The notes: generated by a model from the sequence alone, not told the origin. 64,000 bases of DNA from Saccharothrix sp. NRRL B-16348 (GCF_001280085.1 NZ_LGED01000001.1:360233-424232); one strand, 5' to 3'. Positions 29,253 through 40,149 are shown, counted from the stretch's first letter. Translations and numbers: made by a program.

Positions 29253-29897
29253 ATGCGCGTGCTCGTGGTCGACAACTACGACAGCTTCGTCTACAACCTC
29301 GTCCAGTACCTGGCCCAGCTCGGGGTCGAGTGCGTGGTGCGGCGCAACGACGCCGTCGAGCTGGACGAGATCGCCGGGTTCGGCGGTGTCCTCGTCAGCC
29401 CGGGCCCCAGCACGCCGGACAAGGCGGGCAAGAGCATGGACGTCATCCGCCACTGCGCGGACCACGGCGTCCCGGTGTTCGGGGTGTGCCTCGGCCACCA
29501 GGCCATCGGCGCGGTGTGGGGCGGCACGGTCGACCTCGCGCCGGAACTGCTGCACGGCAAGACCAGCGTCGTGCACCACAACGGCGGCGGCGTGCTCAAG
29601 GGCGTGCCGAGCCCGTTCACCGCGACCCGCTACCACTCCCTGACCGTGCTGCCGGACACCATTCCGGCCGAGTTCGAGGTGACCGGGCGCACCGAGTCCG
29701 GCGTGGTCATGGCCATGCGCCACCGCGAGCTGCCGGTCGAGGGCGTCCAGTTCCACCCGGAGTCCGTGCTGACCGACGGCGGCCACCGGATGCTCGCGAA
29801 CTGGCTCGCCGTGTGCGGTTTCGAGGTGCCGGAGGGCACCGTGACGCAGCTGGAGAACGGCATGCGCCAACTCGCCGCGGCGGCCCGCGCGAAGTAA
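29253..29897 (+). CDS. pabA: Glutamine amidotransferase, anthranilate/aminodeoxychorismate synthase component II
   Basis: A 214-residue class I glutamine amidotransferase that supplies ammonia for para-aminobenzoate or anthranilate synthesis. Catalytic Cys79 (GVCLGHQ), His168 and Glu170 (QFHPES) and the oxyanion SPGPSTPDKAG are intact. The orthologous gene beside pknB is called trpG in Mycobacterium; sequence alone does not separate pabA from trpG. ATG at 29253. Confidence 0.9.
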   Translation: MRVLVVDNYDSFVYNLVQYLAQLGVECVVRRNDAVELDEIAGFGGVLVSPGPSTPDKAGKSMDVIRHCADHGVPVFGVCLGHQAIGAVWGGTVDLAPELLHGKTSVVHHNGGGVLKGVPSPFTATRYHSLTVLPDTIPAEFEVTGRTESGVVMAMRHRELPVEGVQFHPESVLTDGGHRMLANWLAVCGFEVPEGTVTQLENGMRQLAAAARAK

Positions 29898-29932
29898 CCG
29901 ACCCGGACCAGACGGGCCCGGACCCGACGAAA

Positions 29933-29961
29933 AAGGCCCCCTCCGGCGTGGAGGGGGCCTT
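29933..29961. terminator. Bidirectional terminator
   Basis: Perfect 12-bp inverted repeat (29933-29944, 29950-29961) with flanking A and T runs, between convergent pabA and pknB. Confidence 0.88.
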
Positions 29962-29973
29962 CTCACTGCCCGG

Positions 29974-31980
29974 CTATCTGGTGGACGTGGGTCCGCCGCC
30001 GATCTTGAACTCGCCCATGATCACGTTGATCCGCGCGTTCTTGGCCGCCGGCGCGTTCGGCTTGATCTCCTGGTCCCGGATCTTCTTGTCCTGGCCGATG
30101 TCGGACACGACCTCCCGATCGGTGACGGTCAGGTCGTTGCCCGTCCAGCCGGCCTGGCTCAGCTTGGAGCGCGCCTGGTTCTCGGTGAGGCCGCGCAGGT
30201 CGGGCATGAGGAACTGGTTGTTCTTGGACACGCTCAACGTCACCAGCGTGCCCTTCTCCACCCGCCCCGGACCGGGGTTCTGGGCGACGACCTCGTTGAG
30301 CGGCTCCGGGCTGTCGGCGTCCTTGGTCTGCACCTTGAACCCGTTGCCCTCGAGCGTGGCGCGCGCGTTCTCCACCGTCTGGCCGGTCACGTCCGGCAGC
30401 TGCACGGTCTCCGGCGCCTTGCCCAGCGACACCGTGACCGCGCTGCCCTTGGCCGCGGAGACGCCGGGGTTGGGCGACTGCGACACGACCTTGCCGACCA
30501 GGTTCGGGTCCTCGGTCTCGACGGTCTCGGTGGCCTGCTGGTAGACCCAGCCCTCGGCTTCCAGCTTCTTCTGCGCGTCCGCCGGAGTCAGACCGGTGAC
30601 ACCGGGCACCGGCGCCGACGGGGGGGCGTCGCCGACCACCATCTTGACCGTGCTCCGCTTGTCCACCTCGCGGTTGGCCGGAGGGTCGGTCGAGATCACC
30701 TTGCCGATCTGGTCGAGGGTGCAGGCGGGCTCCGCGCCCGGCTGGCACGGCGTCAGCACGACCTCGACGGCCAGCTGTCGGCCCTCCAGCTCGGCGAACG
30801 CCGCCGACTGCTCCTTGCCCACCAGCGACGGCACCGTGACCTTCTCCGAGCCTGCGGTGTTGTCGTCGCCGCCGAGCAGCGAGGTGGTGATCCACGCGGC
30901 GAGCGCGAGCACGGCGATGCACAGCAGGACGACCAGGGTGACCATGATCGCCTTCTTGCGCCGGGCGCGCCGCTCTTCCTCTTCCTCGGCCAGCGGGTCG
31001 TAGTCGGCGGGCTCCTCGCGCTGCGCCGACGGCCGGTGCCGACCGCCCGCGGCAGGCGCGATCTCGGTGCGCGGCGCCGACGTCTGGTTGAGCACCGCGG
31101 TGCGGTCCTCCGCCGTCATCACGGCGGGCGCCGACGGCCGCTGCCCGGACAGCACGCGCACCAGGTCCGCGCGCATCTCCGCGGCCGACTGGTAGCGGTT
31201 GGCCGGTCCCTTGGCCATCGCCTTGAGCACGATCGCGTCCAGCGCGGGCGTCACCTTCGGGTTCAGCGCCGACGGCGGCTTCGGGTCCTCCCGCACGTGC
31301 TGGTAGGCCACGGCCACGGGAGAGTCGCCGGTGAACGGCGGCTCGCCGGTCAGCAGCTCGAACAGCACGCAGCCCGACGCGTACACGTCGGACCGCCCGT
31401 CGACGGCCTCACCGCGGGCCTGCTCCGGCGACAGGTACTGGGCGGTCCCTATCACGGCGGCCGTCTGGGTCACCGCGGCCTGGCCGTCGTGCACCGCGCG
31501 CGCGATGCCGAAGTCCATCACCTTCACCGCGCCCGCCCGCGTGATCATGACGTTCGCGGGCTTCACGTCCCGGTGCACGATGCCGTGCCGGTGGCTGAAG
31601 TCCAACGCGGCCGACACGTCGGCCATGACCTCCATCGCCCGCTTGCCCGATAGCGGACCCTGCGTCTTCACGATGTCGCGCAGCGTGCGGCCGTCGACGA
31701 ACTCCATGACGATGTAGGGCAGCGGGCCGTACTCGGTCTGGGTCTCACCGGTGTCGTAGACCGCGACGATCGCGGGGTGGTTCAGCGCCGCCGAGTTCTG
31801 GGCCTCGCGACGGAACCGTTCCTGGAACTGGGTGTCGCGGGCGAGGTCGGCGCGCAGGACTTTGATGGCCACGTCCCGGCCGAGCCGGACGTCCCGGCCC
31901 TTGTGCACCTCCGACATGCCGCCGTAGCCGAGGGTCTCACCCAGTTCGTAGCGGTTGGAGAGCAGTCGCGGAGTGCTCAT
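29974..31980 (-). CDS. pknB: Serine/threonine kinase PknB with four PASTA domains
   Basis: A 668-residue transmembrane kinase that senses peptidoglycan fragments and phosphorylates growth and division proteins. The kinase domain (about 11-275) has GYGGMSEV, the VAIK lysine, HRDVKPAN, DFG and an activation loop with TQTAAVIGTAQYLSPEQA. A juxtamembrane acidic/basic stretch precedes one membrane helix (about 346-370), and four PASTA repeats fill the outside part (about 380-660). Last gene of the operon, 72 bp after pknA. Confidence 0.97.
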   Translation of the reverse strand: MSTPRLLSNRYELGETLGYGGMSEVHKGRDVRLGRDVAIKVLRADLARDTQFQERFRREAQNSAALNHPAIVAVYDTGETQTEYGPLPYIVMEFVDGRTLRDIVKTQGPLSGKRAMEVMADVSAALDFSHRHGIVHRDVKPANVMITRAGAVKVMDFGIARAVHDGQAAVTQTAAVIGTAQYLSPEQARGEAVDGRSDVYASGCVLFELLTGEPPFTGDSPVAVAYQHVREDPKPPSALNPKVTPALDAIVLKAMAKGPANRYQSAAEMRADLVRVLSGQRPSAPAVMTAEDRTAVLNQTSAPRTEIAPAAGGRHRPSAQREEPADYDPLAEEEEERRARRKKAIMVTLVVLLCIAVLALAAWITTSLLGGDDNTAGSEKVTVPSLVGKEQSAAFAELEGRQLAVEVVLTPCQPGAEPACTLDQIGKVISTDPPANREVDKRSTVKMVVGDAPPSAPVPGVTGLTPADAQKKLEAEGWVYQQATETVETEDPNLVGKVVSQSPNPGVSAAKGSAVTVSLGKAPETVQLPDVTGQTVENARATLEGNGFKVQTKDADSPEPLNEVVAQNPGPGRVEKGTLVTLSVSKNNQFLMPDLRGLTENQARSKLSQAGWTGNDLTVTDREVVSDIGQDKKIRDQEIKPNAPAAKNARINVIMGEFKIGGGPTSTR

Positions 31981-32052
31981 CAGTGCTTCGTCCCGCTCCT
32001 CGTCAACGGTCTCACCATCAAGCCTTGCGTTCGCTTTCGTACCGTTTCGGCG

Positions 32053-33486
32053 TTAAGTCGGTACACACGTCACCGTGACCCGTGAGCCGATCGCAACCTC
32101 ACCGGTCGGCGCCAGGTCCGACACCAGGCACCGCTCGGGATCCTTCGGCGCACCCCCGTCCTCGGAGTGCACCTCGGGTTCCAAGCCGTGCCCGGAGAGC
32201 TCCTTCGCGACTTCGTCCACCGGGAGGTCGACGTAGTCGGACTTCATGATCGTCACCTTCGGCTTGCCGGGGAGGCGATCGGTCGAGTCGTCCAACGGGC
32301 GGGCGCTCGTGGTGCCAGTGCCCTGCTGGTTCGCACCGCCGGGCACCTCGTCGCCCCGCAGCACCCAGCGCAGGATGACCACGCCGAGCACCAGCAGCGC
32401 GACCACCAGCACAGCGACCATAACCCACAGCGCGGCGCGGTTGCGCCCCGGCGGCCGCGGGCCGGGTGGCAACGGACGGAAAGCGCCCGTGTGCGGAGTG
32501 TTCATGGCTGGTGGGACGGGTTGCATGCCCGGACGCGACCCGGGATGGGTCACCGGGACGCCCGGGTGGGTGTGCTGCGCGGGCGGCGGCGTCATCGGCG
32601 CGGCCATCGGCGCGCCGACCGCCATCGCCAGACCGGACGGCGCGGGCAGCGGGTGACCGGCGCGCACCGCGCCCACCGCGGACGCGAACTCGCCGCCGTT
32701 GCGGTAGCGCTGGCGCGGGTCCTTGACCAGGGTCGCCTCGATCAGCGCCCGCGGGCCCGGCGGCACGTCCGGCGGCAACGGCGGCGCGATGTCCCTTATG
32801 TGCATCATCGCGACCGTCACCGCGTTCTCCGACAGGAACGGCCGGTGCCCGGTCAGGCACTCGTAGCCGCACACCGCCAGCGCGTACACGTCGGAGGCGG
32901 GCTCGGCGGCGTGGCCGAGGGCCTGCTCGGGCGCGATGTAGTGGGCCGTGCCCATGACCATGCCGCTGTGCGTGACCGGCGCCGCGTCGGCCGCCTTCGC
33001 GATGCCGAAGTCGGTGATCTTCACCCGGCCGGTCGGGGTCACCATGATGTTGCCCGGCTTCACGTCCCGGTGCACCAGCCCGCGCTCGTGCGCCGCCTGC
33101 AACGCGTTGCCCGCCTGCTCCAGCAGGTCGAGCGTGCGGTCCGCGTTGAGCCTGCCGCGGGAGATGATCGCGGCCAGCGGCTCGCCCTCCACCAGTTCCA
33201 TCACCAGGTAGGCGGTGTCCTCCGGCCCGTCCGGGATCGACGCGGTCTCGCCGTAGTCGTGCACCGCGGCGATGCCGGGGTGGTTGAGCGACGCGGTGGT
33301 GCGCGCCTCGATGCGGAACCGGTTCAGGAACTCGGCGTCGCCGCTGAGCTCCGCCTTGAGCACCTTCACCGCGACCTTGCGGTCGAGCCGGGTGTCGTCG
33401 GCCTCCCAGACCTCGCCCATGCCGCCGACCGCGATCCGCCTGCTGAGGCGGTACCGCTCGGCGAGCAACTGGCCGGAGGTCAGCAT
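32053..33486 (-). CDS. pknA: Serine/threonine kinase PknA
   Basis: A 477-residue kinase acting with PknB. The kinase domain (11-275) has [17 protein letters not shown] and DFGIAKA. A Pro-rich linker precedes a membrane helix ([19 protein letters not shown]), and the outside part (about 395-477) looks like one PASTA-type unit, whereas mycobacterial PknA has none. ATG at 33486 overlaps the pbpA TGA (TGATG); the longer frame reads through pbpA. Confidence 0.96.
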   Translation of the reverse strand: MLTSGQLLAERYRLSRRIAVGGMGEVWEADDTRLDRKVAVKVLKAELSGDAEFLNRFRIEARTTASLNHPGIAAVHDYGETASIPDGPEDTAYLVMELVEGEPLAAIISRGRLNADRTLDLLEQAGNALQAAHERGLVHRDVKPGNIMVTPTGRVKITDFGIAKAADAAPVTHSGMVMGTAHYIAPEQALGHAAEPASDVYALAVCGYECLTGHRPFLSENAVTVAMMHIRDIAPPLPPDVPPGPRALIEATLVKDPRQRYRNGGEFASAVGAVRAGHPLPAPSGLAMAVGAPMAAPMTPPPAQHTHPGVPVTHPGSRPGMQPVPPAMNTPHTGAFRPLPPGPRPPGRNRAALWVMVAVLVVALLVLGVVILRWVLRGDEVPGGANQQGTGTTSARPLDDSTDRLPGKPKVTIMKSDYVDLPVDEVAKELSGHGLEPEVHSEDGGAPKDPERCLVSDLAPTGEVAIGSRVTVTCVPT

Positions 33487-34949
33487 CAGCGTCCCCCGAG
33501 GTAGGCGCCGATGACCGCGCGGCCGATCGGGGCGGCGACCCGGCCGCCGGTGGCCGCCAGGCCCTGCTGGCCGCCGTTCTCGACGATGACCGCGATCGCG
33601 ATCTCCGGCTTCTCGGCCGGCGCGAACGCCACGTACCAGGCGTGCGGGTTGGTCGAGCGCACGTTCTCGCCGTGCTCGGCGGTGCCGGTCTTGGACGCGA
33701 TGGTCACGCCGCTGAGCTTGCCGCCGCCACCGGTGTTGTTCTCCGAGGCGATCATCATGTCGCGCAGGGCCTGTGCCTCTTCGGGCTCCATGGCCTCGTC
33801 GACCTCGTCCGGCTTGGTCTCGCTGATCGCCTGGAGGTCGGGCGCCAGGATCTTGCCGACCAGGTGGGGCTGCATCCGCACGCCGCCGTTGGCGATGGTC
33901 GCCGCCATCATCGCGTTGACCAGCGGCGTCACCCGGACGTCCTTCTGGCCGATGCCGGTCTGGTAGATCGACGGCTTGTCCGACATCGGGCCCAGCCCCG
34001 AGGGCACCACCGACAGCGGGATCGACAGGTCCTGCTCGCCGATGCCGAACTTGGCCGCCTGGTCGCGCAGCTTGTCCGCGCCCAGCTCGGCGGCCAGCAC
34101 CGCGAACGCCGTGTTGCACGACTTGGACAGCGCCTCCTGCAGCGTGGCCGTCACGCCGTTGCCGCAGACGGTGTCGTTGAAGTTCGGCAGCGTGGTGTTC
34201 GTGCCGGGCAGCGTGATCACCGGGCGACCGTCGACCTCGGTCTCCTTGGTCTTGCCCTCGGCCAGCGCCGCCGCCGTCACGACCAGCTTGAACGTCGAGC
34301 CGGGCGGGTAGTTCTCGTGCACCGCGCGGTTCAGCATCGGCTTGGACTTGTCGGCGTCGTAACCCGTCCAGGCCTCTTCCTGCACGTCCACGTCGTGGCT
34401 GGCGAGGACGTTCGGGTCGTAGGACGGGGTGCTGGCCATGGCCAGGATCTCCCCGGTCTGCGGCTTGATCGCGACCACCGTGCCGGTCACGCCCTGGAGC
34501 CGTTCGAACGCGGCCTGCTGGAGCTTCGCGTCGATGGTCAGCTGGAGGCTGCCGCCCTTGGGGTCGCGGCCGGTGATCAGGTCCGACACCCGGCGGGCGA
34601 ACAGGCGGTCGTCCGAGCCGTTGAGCAGGTCGTCCTCGGCGCGCTCCATGCCGCCCGCGCCGTACAGGGTCGAGAAGTAGCCGGTCACCGGCGCGAACAC
34701 CGGACCGTTGGCGTAGGTCCGCAGGTACCGCAGCCGGTCGTCCACCCGCTGCACGCTGGCCAGCGGCGTGCCGTCGGCGGCGATGATCTGGCCGCGTTCC
34801 CGCGAGTACTGGTCCAGGATCACCCGGCGGTTCAACGGGTCCTTGCGGTAGTCGTCGGCCTTGATGACCTGCACGTACGTCGCGTTGCCCAACAGCAGGA
34901 GGATCATCGCCATCATGGCGAGCCCGACCCGGCGGAGCGGTGTGTTCAT
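33486..34949 (-). CDS. pbpA: Penicillin-binding protein PbpA (class B transpeptidase)
   Basis: A 487-residue membrane-anchored transpeptidase that cross-links peptidoglycan with its SEDS partner RodA. After an N-terminal signal anchor (8-26) and a pedestal domain, the transpeptidase has the SxxK motif STFK (in PPGSTFKLV), SxN as SCN, and KTG (SKTGTAEHG). ATG at 34949 overlaps the rodA stop by 4 bp. Confidence 0.96.
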   Translation of the reverse strand: MNTPLRRVGLAMMAMILLLLGNATYVQVIKADDYRKDPLNRRVILDQYSRERGQIIAADGTPLASVQRVDDRLRYLRTYANGPVFAPVTGYFSTLYGAGGMERAEDDLLNGSDDRLFARRVSDLITGRDPKGGSLQLTIDAKLQQAAFERLQGVTGTVVAIKPQTGEILAMASTPSYDPNVLASHDVDVQEEAWTGYDADKSKPMLNRAVHENYPPGSTFKLVVTAAALAEGKTKETEVDGRPVITLPGTNTTLPNFNDTVCGNGVTATLQEALSKSCNTAFAVLAAELGADKLRDQAAKFGIGEQDLSIPLSVVPSGLGPMSDKPSIYQTGIGQKDVRVTPLVNAMMAATIANGGVRMQPHLVGKILAPDLQAISETKPDEVDEAMEPEEAQALRDMMIASENNTGGGGKLSGVTIASKTGTAEHGENVRSTNPHAWYVAFAPAEKPEIAIAVIVENGGQQGLAATGGRVAAPIGRAVIGAYLGGR

Positions 34950-36409
34950 TTCGGACGCTCCACCATGACTGTGAACTGGTCGGCGATGGCAGGCTGCTGC
35001 GGCCGGGGCTTCGGCGTGGACTTCGGCGCGCGCGCCGCGTCCGAGATGCGCAGCAGCAGCGCCACCAGGATGTAGTTGGCCAGCAGCGAGGAACCGCCGT
35101 AGGACAGGAACGGCGCGGTGATGCCCGTCATCGGGATCAGCTTCGTCACGCCGCCGACGACGATGAAGATCTGGAACGCCACCGCGAACGCCAGGCCGCC
35201 GCCCAGGAGCTTGCCGAACGTGTCCCGCACGGCGAGCGCGCTGCGCAGACCGCGGAGCGCGAACACGGTGTAGATCAGCAGCACCGCGGCCAGCCCGACG
35301 AAACCGAGCTCCTCGCCGATCACCGCGGTGATGAAGTCGGTGTTGGCCTCCGGGATCTGGTCCGGCCGCCCGCCGCCCAGGCCCGCGCCGAACAACCCGC
35401 CGGTGCCGAGCCCGAACAGCGACTGCACGATCTGGTAGCCCGCGCCGGACGGGTCCGCGAACGGGTCCAGCCAGTTCTGCACCCGGATCTGGACGTGGCC
35501 GAACAGCTTCCACGCCACGAAGGCGCCGACGCAGAACATCATCACGCCCAGCACGACCCACACGGCGCGCTCGGTCGCCACGTACAGCAGCACCAGCACG
35601 ATGCCGAAGAACAGCAGCGAGCTGCCCAGGTCCTTCTGCAGGACCATGATGCTCACGCCGACCGCCCACGCGGCGATCAGCGGGCCGAGGTCGCGGGCCC
35701 GCGGCAGGTCCAGGCCGAGGACCCGGCGGCCCGCGATGGTGAACAGGTCCCGCTTCGACACCAGGAACGCGGCGAAGAACACCATCAGCAGGATCTTCGC
35801 GAACTCGCCCGGCTGGATGGAGAACGCGCCGAAGCTCAGCCAGATCTTCGCGCCGTTGATCTCCGGCGCGATGAAGCTCGGCAGCACGCCCGGCAGCACC
35901 AGCGCCACCAGGCCGAGCAGGCCGGCCGTGTAGCCGTAGCGGGCCAGCGTGCGGTGGTCGGACAGCACCTTCAACGCCGTGCAGAACAGCACCAGCGCGA
36001 TCGCCGTCCACAGCACCTGCTTGGGCGCGGCGGACGACCACACCTGGTTGTTCGGCAGCTTCACGTCCGCCATGGCCAGGTCGATCCGGTGGATCATGAC
36101 CAGGCCCAGGCCGTTGAGCAGGGCGACGCACGGCAGGATCACCGGGTCGGCGTAGGGCGCCCACTTGCGCACCGCGAGGTGCGCCACGGTCAGCAGCCCC
36201 AGGTACGCCAGGCCCAACCACAGGATCCTCATGCTCAGTTCCTGCTCCTGGTTGGCCTCCACCAGGATCAGCGCGCCGGTCACCAGCGTGGCGGCGAACG
36301 CGAGCATGAACAGTTCGGTGCTTCGTCGCGTGGGCGGCCTCAACCCGGGCGACGTGCTGCTCGCCGCCGCGAGCGGTGTGCCCTCAGCGCCGGTGACCGG
36401 CGAACCCAT
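34946..36409 (-). CDS. rodA: SEDS peptidoglycan glycosyltransferase RodA/FtsW
   Basis: A 487-residue polytopic membrane enzyme (about 10-12 helices) that polymerises lipid II. The SEDS motifs appear as [25 protein letters not shown], the catalytic-loop region [15 protein letters not shown] and [14 protein letters not shown]. Coupled to pbpA by overlap, as usual for a SEDS-PBP pair. Confidence 0.96.
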   Translation of the reverse strand: MGSPVTGAEGTPLAAASSTSPGLRPPTRRSTELFMLAFAATLVTGALILVEANQEQELSMRILWLGLAYLGLLTVAHLAVRKWAPYADPVILPCVALLNGLGLVMIHRIDLAMADVKLPNNQVWSSAAPKQVLWTAIALVLFCTALKVLSDHRTLARYGYTAGLLGLVALVLPGVLPSFIAPEINGAKIWLSFGAFSIQPGEFAKILLMVFFAAFLVSKRDLFTIAGRRVLGLDLPRARDLGPLIAAWAVGVSIMVLQKDLGSSLLFFGIVLVLLYVATERAVWVVLGVMMFCVGAFVAWKLFGHVQIRVQNWLDPFADPSGAGYQIVQSLFGLGTGGLFGAGLGGGRPDQIPEANTDFITAVIGEELGFVGLAAVLLIYTVFALRGLRSALAVRDTFGKLLGGGLAFAVAFQIFIVVGGVTKLIPMTGITAPFLSYGGSSLLANYILVALLLRISDAARAPKSTPKPRPQQPAIADQFTVMVERPK

Positions 36410-36413
36410 GCGA

Positions 36414-37799
36414 CTACTGACCCTTTCGGCAATCCGTGCCCGGCTGCGGCACGGGCGTGGTGAGCGGAGTTCCCTCCACAGTGGTGGACGCGGGCGCCTC
36501 GGTCGAGGTTGCCGTCGGCGGCGCGGCGGTGGTGGACGTGCCCGTGGTGCTCTCGGCCGTGTCCTTCGGGCAGAACGGCAACGTCTGCTCCGTGCGCAGC
36601 CTGCGGATCGCCTCCCGGGCGCCCTCCAGGCCGTCCACGTCGGTGATGCCGTTGCGCACCACGTCCCGGGTGGCGACCTTCAGGTCCTCCACCGTGATCG
36701 GCTCGCACGCCTGCGCGCCCGGCGGGCACGAGCCCTCGACCTTGCGGTGCAGGTCGAAGCCGAACACGCTGCCGGTGACGCCGCGGAACACCGACACCTC
36801 GCCGTTGTCGCCCTCGCCCACGTAGTACTGGCGCAGGACGTACCAGCGGGTGCCCAGCCCGGCCGCGACCACCAGCAGGAGCAGGAAGATCACCAGGGCG
36901 AGCGCCTTGAGCCGGTTGCCGCGCGCCCGCCGGGGGTCCGGCTGGGGCATCGGCTCGACCCGCTGCGGGATCGGCCGCGGCCCGGTGATGGAACTCGCCC
37001 GCGAGGCGGGCGAGTCGGGTGGTGGCGGGTCTTCGCTGCCGTCTCCGGCCGCGCCGCCCACTATGGGCGCGTCCTCCCCGAAGTCGACGTCGACCACGTC
37101 GGCGACGACGACCGTCACGTTGTCGGGGCCGCCGCCCTTGAGCGCCAGCTCGATCATCCGGTCCGCGCACGCCTGCGGGTCCGGGATGCGGATCGCCTCG
37201 TCCAGCGTCTCCATGCTGACCACGCCGGACAGGCCGTCCGAGCACAGCAGGTAGCGGTCGCCCGGACGGGCCTCCCGCACCATCAGCCTCGGCTCCACCT
37301 CGTGGCCGGTCAACGCGCGCAGCAGCAGTGAGCGCTGCGGGTGCGTGGCCGCTTCCTCTTCGGTGATCCGTCCCTCGTCGATCAGCGACTGCACGAACGT
37401 GTCGTCGTGCGTGATCTGCGTGAACGTGCCGTTGCGGAGCATGTAGGCGCGGGAGTCGCCGATGTGCACCATGCCCAGCCGCGAGCCCGCGAACAGCACG
37501 GCGGTGAGCGTGGTGCCCATGCCGTCCAGGTCGGGGTCGCTCTGCACGAGCTCGGAGATGGCGCCGTTGCCGGCGATCACCGCGTCGCGCAGCTGGCCGA
37601 GCAGGTCGTCGCCCGGCTCGTCGTCGTCGAGCGGCGCCAGGGCGGCGATGACGACCTTGCTGGCCACCTCGCCCGCGGCGTGGCCGCCCATGCCGTCGGC
37701 GAGCGCGAGCAGGCGTGGGCCCGCGTACACGGAGTCCTGGTTGTTCGAACGGACCAGGCCCCGGTCGCTGCGGGCCGCGTATCGAAGGACGAGAGTCAT
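36414..37799 (-). CDS. pstP: PP2C serine/threonine phosphatase PstP
   Basis: A 461-residue phosphatase that reverses PknA/PknB phosphorylation. PP2C metal motifs are present: SNNQDSVYAG, ADGMGGHAAGE, HIGDSRAY, CSDGLSG and GGPDNVTVVV (1-235). A Pro-rich linker, one membrane helix (about 301-322) and an outside domain with four Cys follow, ending in a Thr/Pro-rich tail. It overlaps fhaB by 4 bp; rodA starts 4 bp after its stop. Confidence 0.96.
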   Translation of the reverse strand: MTLVLRYAARSDRGLVRSNNQDSVYAGPRLLALADGMGGHAAGEVASKVVIAALAPLDDDEPGDDLLGQLRDAVIAGNGAISELVQSDPDLDGMGTTLTAVLFAGSRLGMVHIGDSRAYMLRNGTFTQITHDDTFVQSLIDEGRITEEEAATHPQRSLLLRALTGHEVEPRLMVREARPGDRYLLCSDGLSGVVSMETLDEAIRIPDPQACADRMIELALKGGGPDNVTVVVADVVDVDFGEDAPIVGGAAGDGSEDPPPPDSPASRASSITGPRPIPQRVEPMPQPDPRRARGNRLKALALVIFLLLLVVAAGLGTRWYVLRQYYVGEGDNGEVSVFRGVTGSVFGFDLHRKVEGSCPPGAQACEPITVEDLKVATRDVVRNGITDVDGLEGAREAIRRLRTEQTLPFCPKDTAESTTGTSTTAAPPTATSTEAPASTTVEGTPLTTPVPQPGTDCRKGQ

Positions 37800-38257
37800 G
37801 AGCGCAGCTCGATCACCGTTTTGCCAATTCGGATCGGGGAGCCGAGCGGAACCCGGAGTGGGGCCGTGACCTTCGCCCGGTCGAGATAAGTGCCGTTCGT
37901 GGAGCCGAGGTCTTCCACGTACCAGTCGGTGCCGCGCATCGACAGCCGCGCGTGCCTGGTCGACGCGAAGTCGTCGTCCAGCACGAGCGTCGAGTCGTCG
38001 GCGCGGCCGATCATGATCGGCCTGCCGTCCAGGGAGATGCGCGTGCCCGCCAGCGCGCCGTGCGTCACGACGAGCTGTCGGGCCGCCTTGTTGCCCCGGG
38101 CGGCCTTGCTAACGCCTCTGCCGAACTTGGGCGTCGGGACACGGAGCCCCGACGCCGCGTACAGATCGGAGCGGACCACTCGAAGCGCAGCCAACACGAA
38201 CAACCAGAGCAGGACGAGGAAACCCGCTCTGGTCAGCTGCATCACCAGCTCTGGCAC
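37796..38257 (-). CDS. fhaB: FHA domain protein FhaB (FipA)
   Basis: A 153-residue protein with an N-terminal membrane helix (8-28) and a cytoplasmic FHA domain (about 75-150) with IGRADDST, STRHARL and [10 protein letters not shown]. It reads kinase phosphorylation states and in Mycobacterium is linked to division. ATG at 38257. Confidence 0.95.
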   Translation of the reverse strand: MPELVMQLTRAGFLVLLWLFVLAALRVVRSDLYAASGLRVPTPKFGRGVSKAARGNKAARQLVVTHGALAGTRISLDGRPIMIGRADDSTLVLDDDFASTRHARLSMRGTDWYVEDLGSTNGTYLDRAKVTAPLRVPLGSPIRIGKTVIELRS

Positions 38258-38312
38258 CGGTTGTAACCGCTCCTGACTTGAGTGCCGTCACGCCTACGCC
38301 CGAATCGACCGC

Positions 38313-39500
38313 TCAGCCCTGGGTGCGGTAGACCAGCGAGGAGTGGCCGATGCGGACGACGTCGCCTTCCGCGAGCTGCCAAGTCTGCACTGGAGTGCCG
38401 TTCACCGTGGTGCCGTTTGTCGAACCGAGATCAGCGAGCATGGCACTGTGCCCGTCCCACGTGATCTCCAGGTGCCTCCTGGAGACCCCGGTGTCGGGCA
38501 GCCGGAAGTCCGCTTCCTGCCCGCGGCCGACCACGTTGCCGCCCTGCTTGAGGTTGTAGGTGCGGTTGGAGCCGTCGTCGAGGTGCAGCGTCGCGTTCAG
38601 CTGCCGGGGACCGGACTGGACCGCCGGCGGCGCGTAACCGCCCTGCGCCGGGTCGGCGTAGCCCTGCTGCCCGTAGCCCTGGTCATAGCCGGGCTGCTGG
38701 CCGTAGCCCTGCTGGCCGTAACCCTGGTCGTAACCGGGCTGCTGGCCGTAGCCCTGGTCGTAGCCGGGCTGTCCGTAACCGGGCTGCTGCTGACCGTAAC
38801 CCTGGTCGTAGCCCTGCTGCTGGCCGTAGCCCTGCTCGTAACCGGGCTGCTGCTGGCCGTAGCCCTGGTCGTAGCCGGGCTGCTGCTGGCCGTAACCCTG
38901 GTCGTAGCCGGGCTGCTGCTGACCGTAGCCCTGCTCGTAGCCCGGTTGCTGCTGACCGTAACCCTGCTGGTCGTAGCCCTGCTGCTGCTGGCCGTAGCCG
39001 CCCTGTGCATAGGGGTCGTAGGCGGGCTGGCCCTGTCCTTGTCCGTAGCCGGGAGGCTGGCTCATGGATCCGTCTCCTGCAGTGCGAGGTGGTGCTGACC
39101 GTCGGCTGGCAACTTTCACGTCGGGGTCGACGGACGAGCTGGTTCGGAACTGTCCCGTGTGCAGCGCGTCGGAGCGCTCCAGGGAGACTACGACGTCACC
39201 ATAGGTATCCCATCCGCTCTCTTCGAGGTGCTCCCGGATGGAGTCCCCCAGAAGCTGGGTGATGCGTAGTTCATCCTGACCGTCCCCGGCAAGCCGATCG
39301 TGGTCCTGCGGACCCAGCAGGACCTGGAAGTGGTTCGGAGCGAGCAACCTGCCACCCGCCAACTCGCGGATGTTGCTCTCCGCCTCCCGCTGCAGTGCCT
39401 GGGCCACTTCCTGCGGGACGACGTTGCCACCGAACACACGCGCGAAGGTGTTGCCGACGATGCCTTCGAGACGGCGCTCGAAGCGCTGTACGAGGCCCAC
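38313..39500 (-). CDS. fhaA: FHA domain protein FhaA with Gln/Gly/Tyr-rich tract
   Basis: A 395-residue protein. Residues 1-120 form the DUF3662 (FhaA-N) domain ([20 protein letters not shown]), 148-292 are a Gln/Gly/Tyr-rich tract of [15 protein letters not shown] repeats, and 303-392 are an FHA domain ([33 protein letters not shown]). Mycobacterial FhaA binds phosphorylated MviN and controls peptidoglycan synthesis. The GTG start at 39500 has GGAGGG upstream; the frame extending to 39608 adds an unconserved leader. First gene of the kinase operon. Confidence 0.95.
   Translation of the reverse strand: MGLVQRFERRLEGIVGNTFARVFGGNVVPQEVAQALQREAESNIRELAGGRLLAPNHFQVLLGPQDHDRLAGDGQDELRITQLLGDSIREHLEESGWDTYGDVVVSLERSDALHTGQFRTSSSVDPDVKVASRRSAPPRTAGDGSMSQPPGYGQGQGQPAYDPYAQGGYGQQQQGYDQQGYGQQQPGYEQGYGQQQPGYDQGYGQQQPGYDQGYGQQQPGYEQGYGQQQGYDQGYGQQQPGYGQPGYDQGYGQQPGYDQGYGQQGYGQQPGYDQGYGQQGYADPAQGGYAPPAVQSGPRQLNATLHLDDGSNRTYNLKQGGNVVGRGQEADFRLPDTGVSRRHLEITWDGHSAMLADLGSTNGTTVNGTPVQTWQLAEGDVVRIGHSSLVYRTQG
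38631..39053 (-). repeat. Tandem repeats encoding the FhaA GYGQQ tract
   Basis: About a dozen imperfect 24-33-bp units encoding variants of [11 protein letters not shown]; the units differ in length and in D/E, so they are coding minisatellite-like repeats. Confidence 0.85.
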
Positions 39501-39616
39501 GGCAACCCTCCGACCCGGTCGACTTCTAAGACCGATCGTATCCGGGCTGACGTGGTGGGACACGGGGCAATTGGTAACCCGGACGGGGACCATGCTAGTG
39601 TTCTCCACGTCGCTCC

Positions 39617-39702
39617 GGGCGAGTGGCGGAATGGCAGACGCGCACGGTTCAGGTCCGTGTGTCCGAAAGGACGTGGGGGTTCAACTCCCCCCTCGCCCAC
39701 CA
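39617..39702 (+). tRNA. tRNA-Leu (CAG)
   Basis: An 86-nt class II tRNA: acceptor GGGCGAG pairs with CTCGCCC, anticodon stem CACGG/CCGTG encloses TTCAGGT (anticodon CAG), and a variable arm (GTGTCC-GAAA-GGACGT) precedes the GGGGG-TTCAACT-CCCCC T-arm. The 3' CCA is encoded, unlike in the tRNA-Ile and tRNA-Ala genes. Confidence 0.97.
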
Positions 39703-39751
39703 AAACCATGAAGTCCCATCCACGGTCGTGGGTGGGACTTCATGGTTTTTT
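39702..39751 (+). terminator. Intrinsic terminator of tRNA-Leu
   Basis: A long hairpin of about 22 bp (arms 39702-39724 and 39727-39749, one mismatch) followed by a T run to 39751. This is a classic rho-independent terminator. Confidence 0.92.
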
Positions 39752-40149
39752 CGACTTTTCGGCCCCGATGGGCGCGTGATGTCTGTCACCCGCCCAGCCG
39801 CGGCCGAACGTGGTGGCTCCGGGGCGGTCGGTCGATTTCGCACGGCGAGCGGTCGGTGGTGCGGTGGGCGGGGTGGCCGCCGGTCCCGGTCCGGCGGTCG
39901 TTCCAGGCGAGCGACGCACACGCTGAGCAGCTTCACGGGCTTCGGGAACCACCGGGGTCACCCAGACGGCAGCACCGCCGGACCGAAGTCCCCCCGCCGG
40001 TCGCCGACCGGTTACCGACCGCTCGACGCCGCCGATCGCAGGACGCCATTTGCCCCGGTGGTGCGGCCGGTCCCACCTGGTACGCCTTACCCAGAGCACG
40101 AGTCGAAACGCGGCGGACAGCCCGTCGTGGTTGCCGAGGAGGCCCTGGC
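39752..40149. other. Non-coding gap, nothing recognised
   Basis: About 400 bp between the tRNA-Leu terminator and the next gene. Reading frames here have no known motifs and unconvincing composition. It presumably contains the promoter of the next gene; no clear -35/-10 pair or repeat was found. Confidence 0.5.

Noticed and set aside
38631..39053. CRISPR-like tandem repeats
   Set aside because: The repeats are contiguous, in frame with fhaA and encode GYGQQ units; there are no unique spacers.
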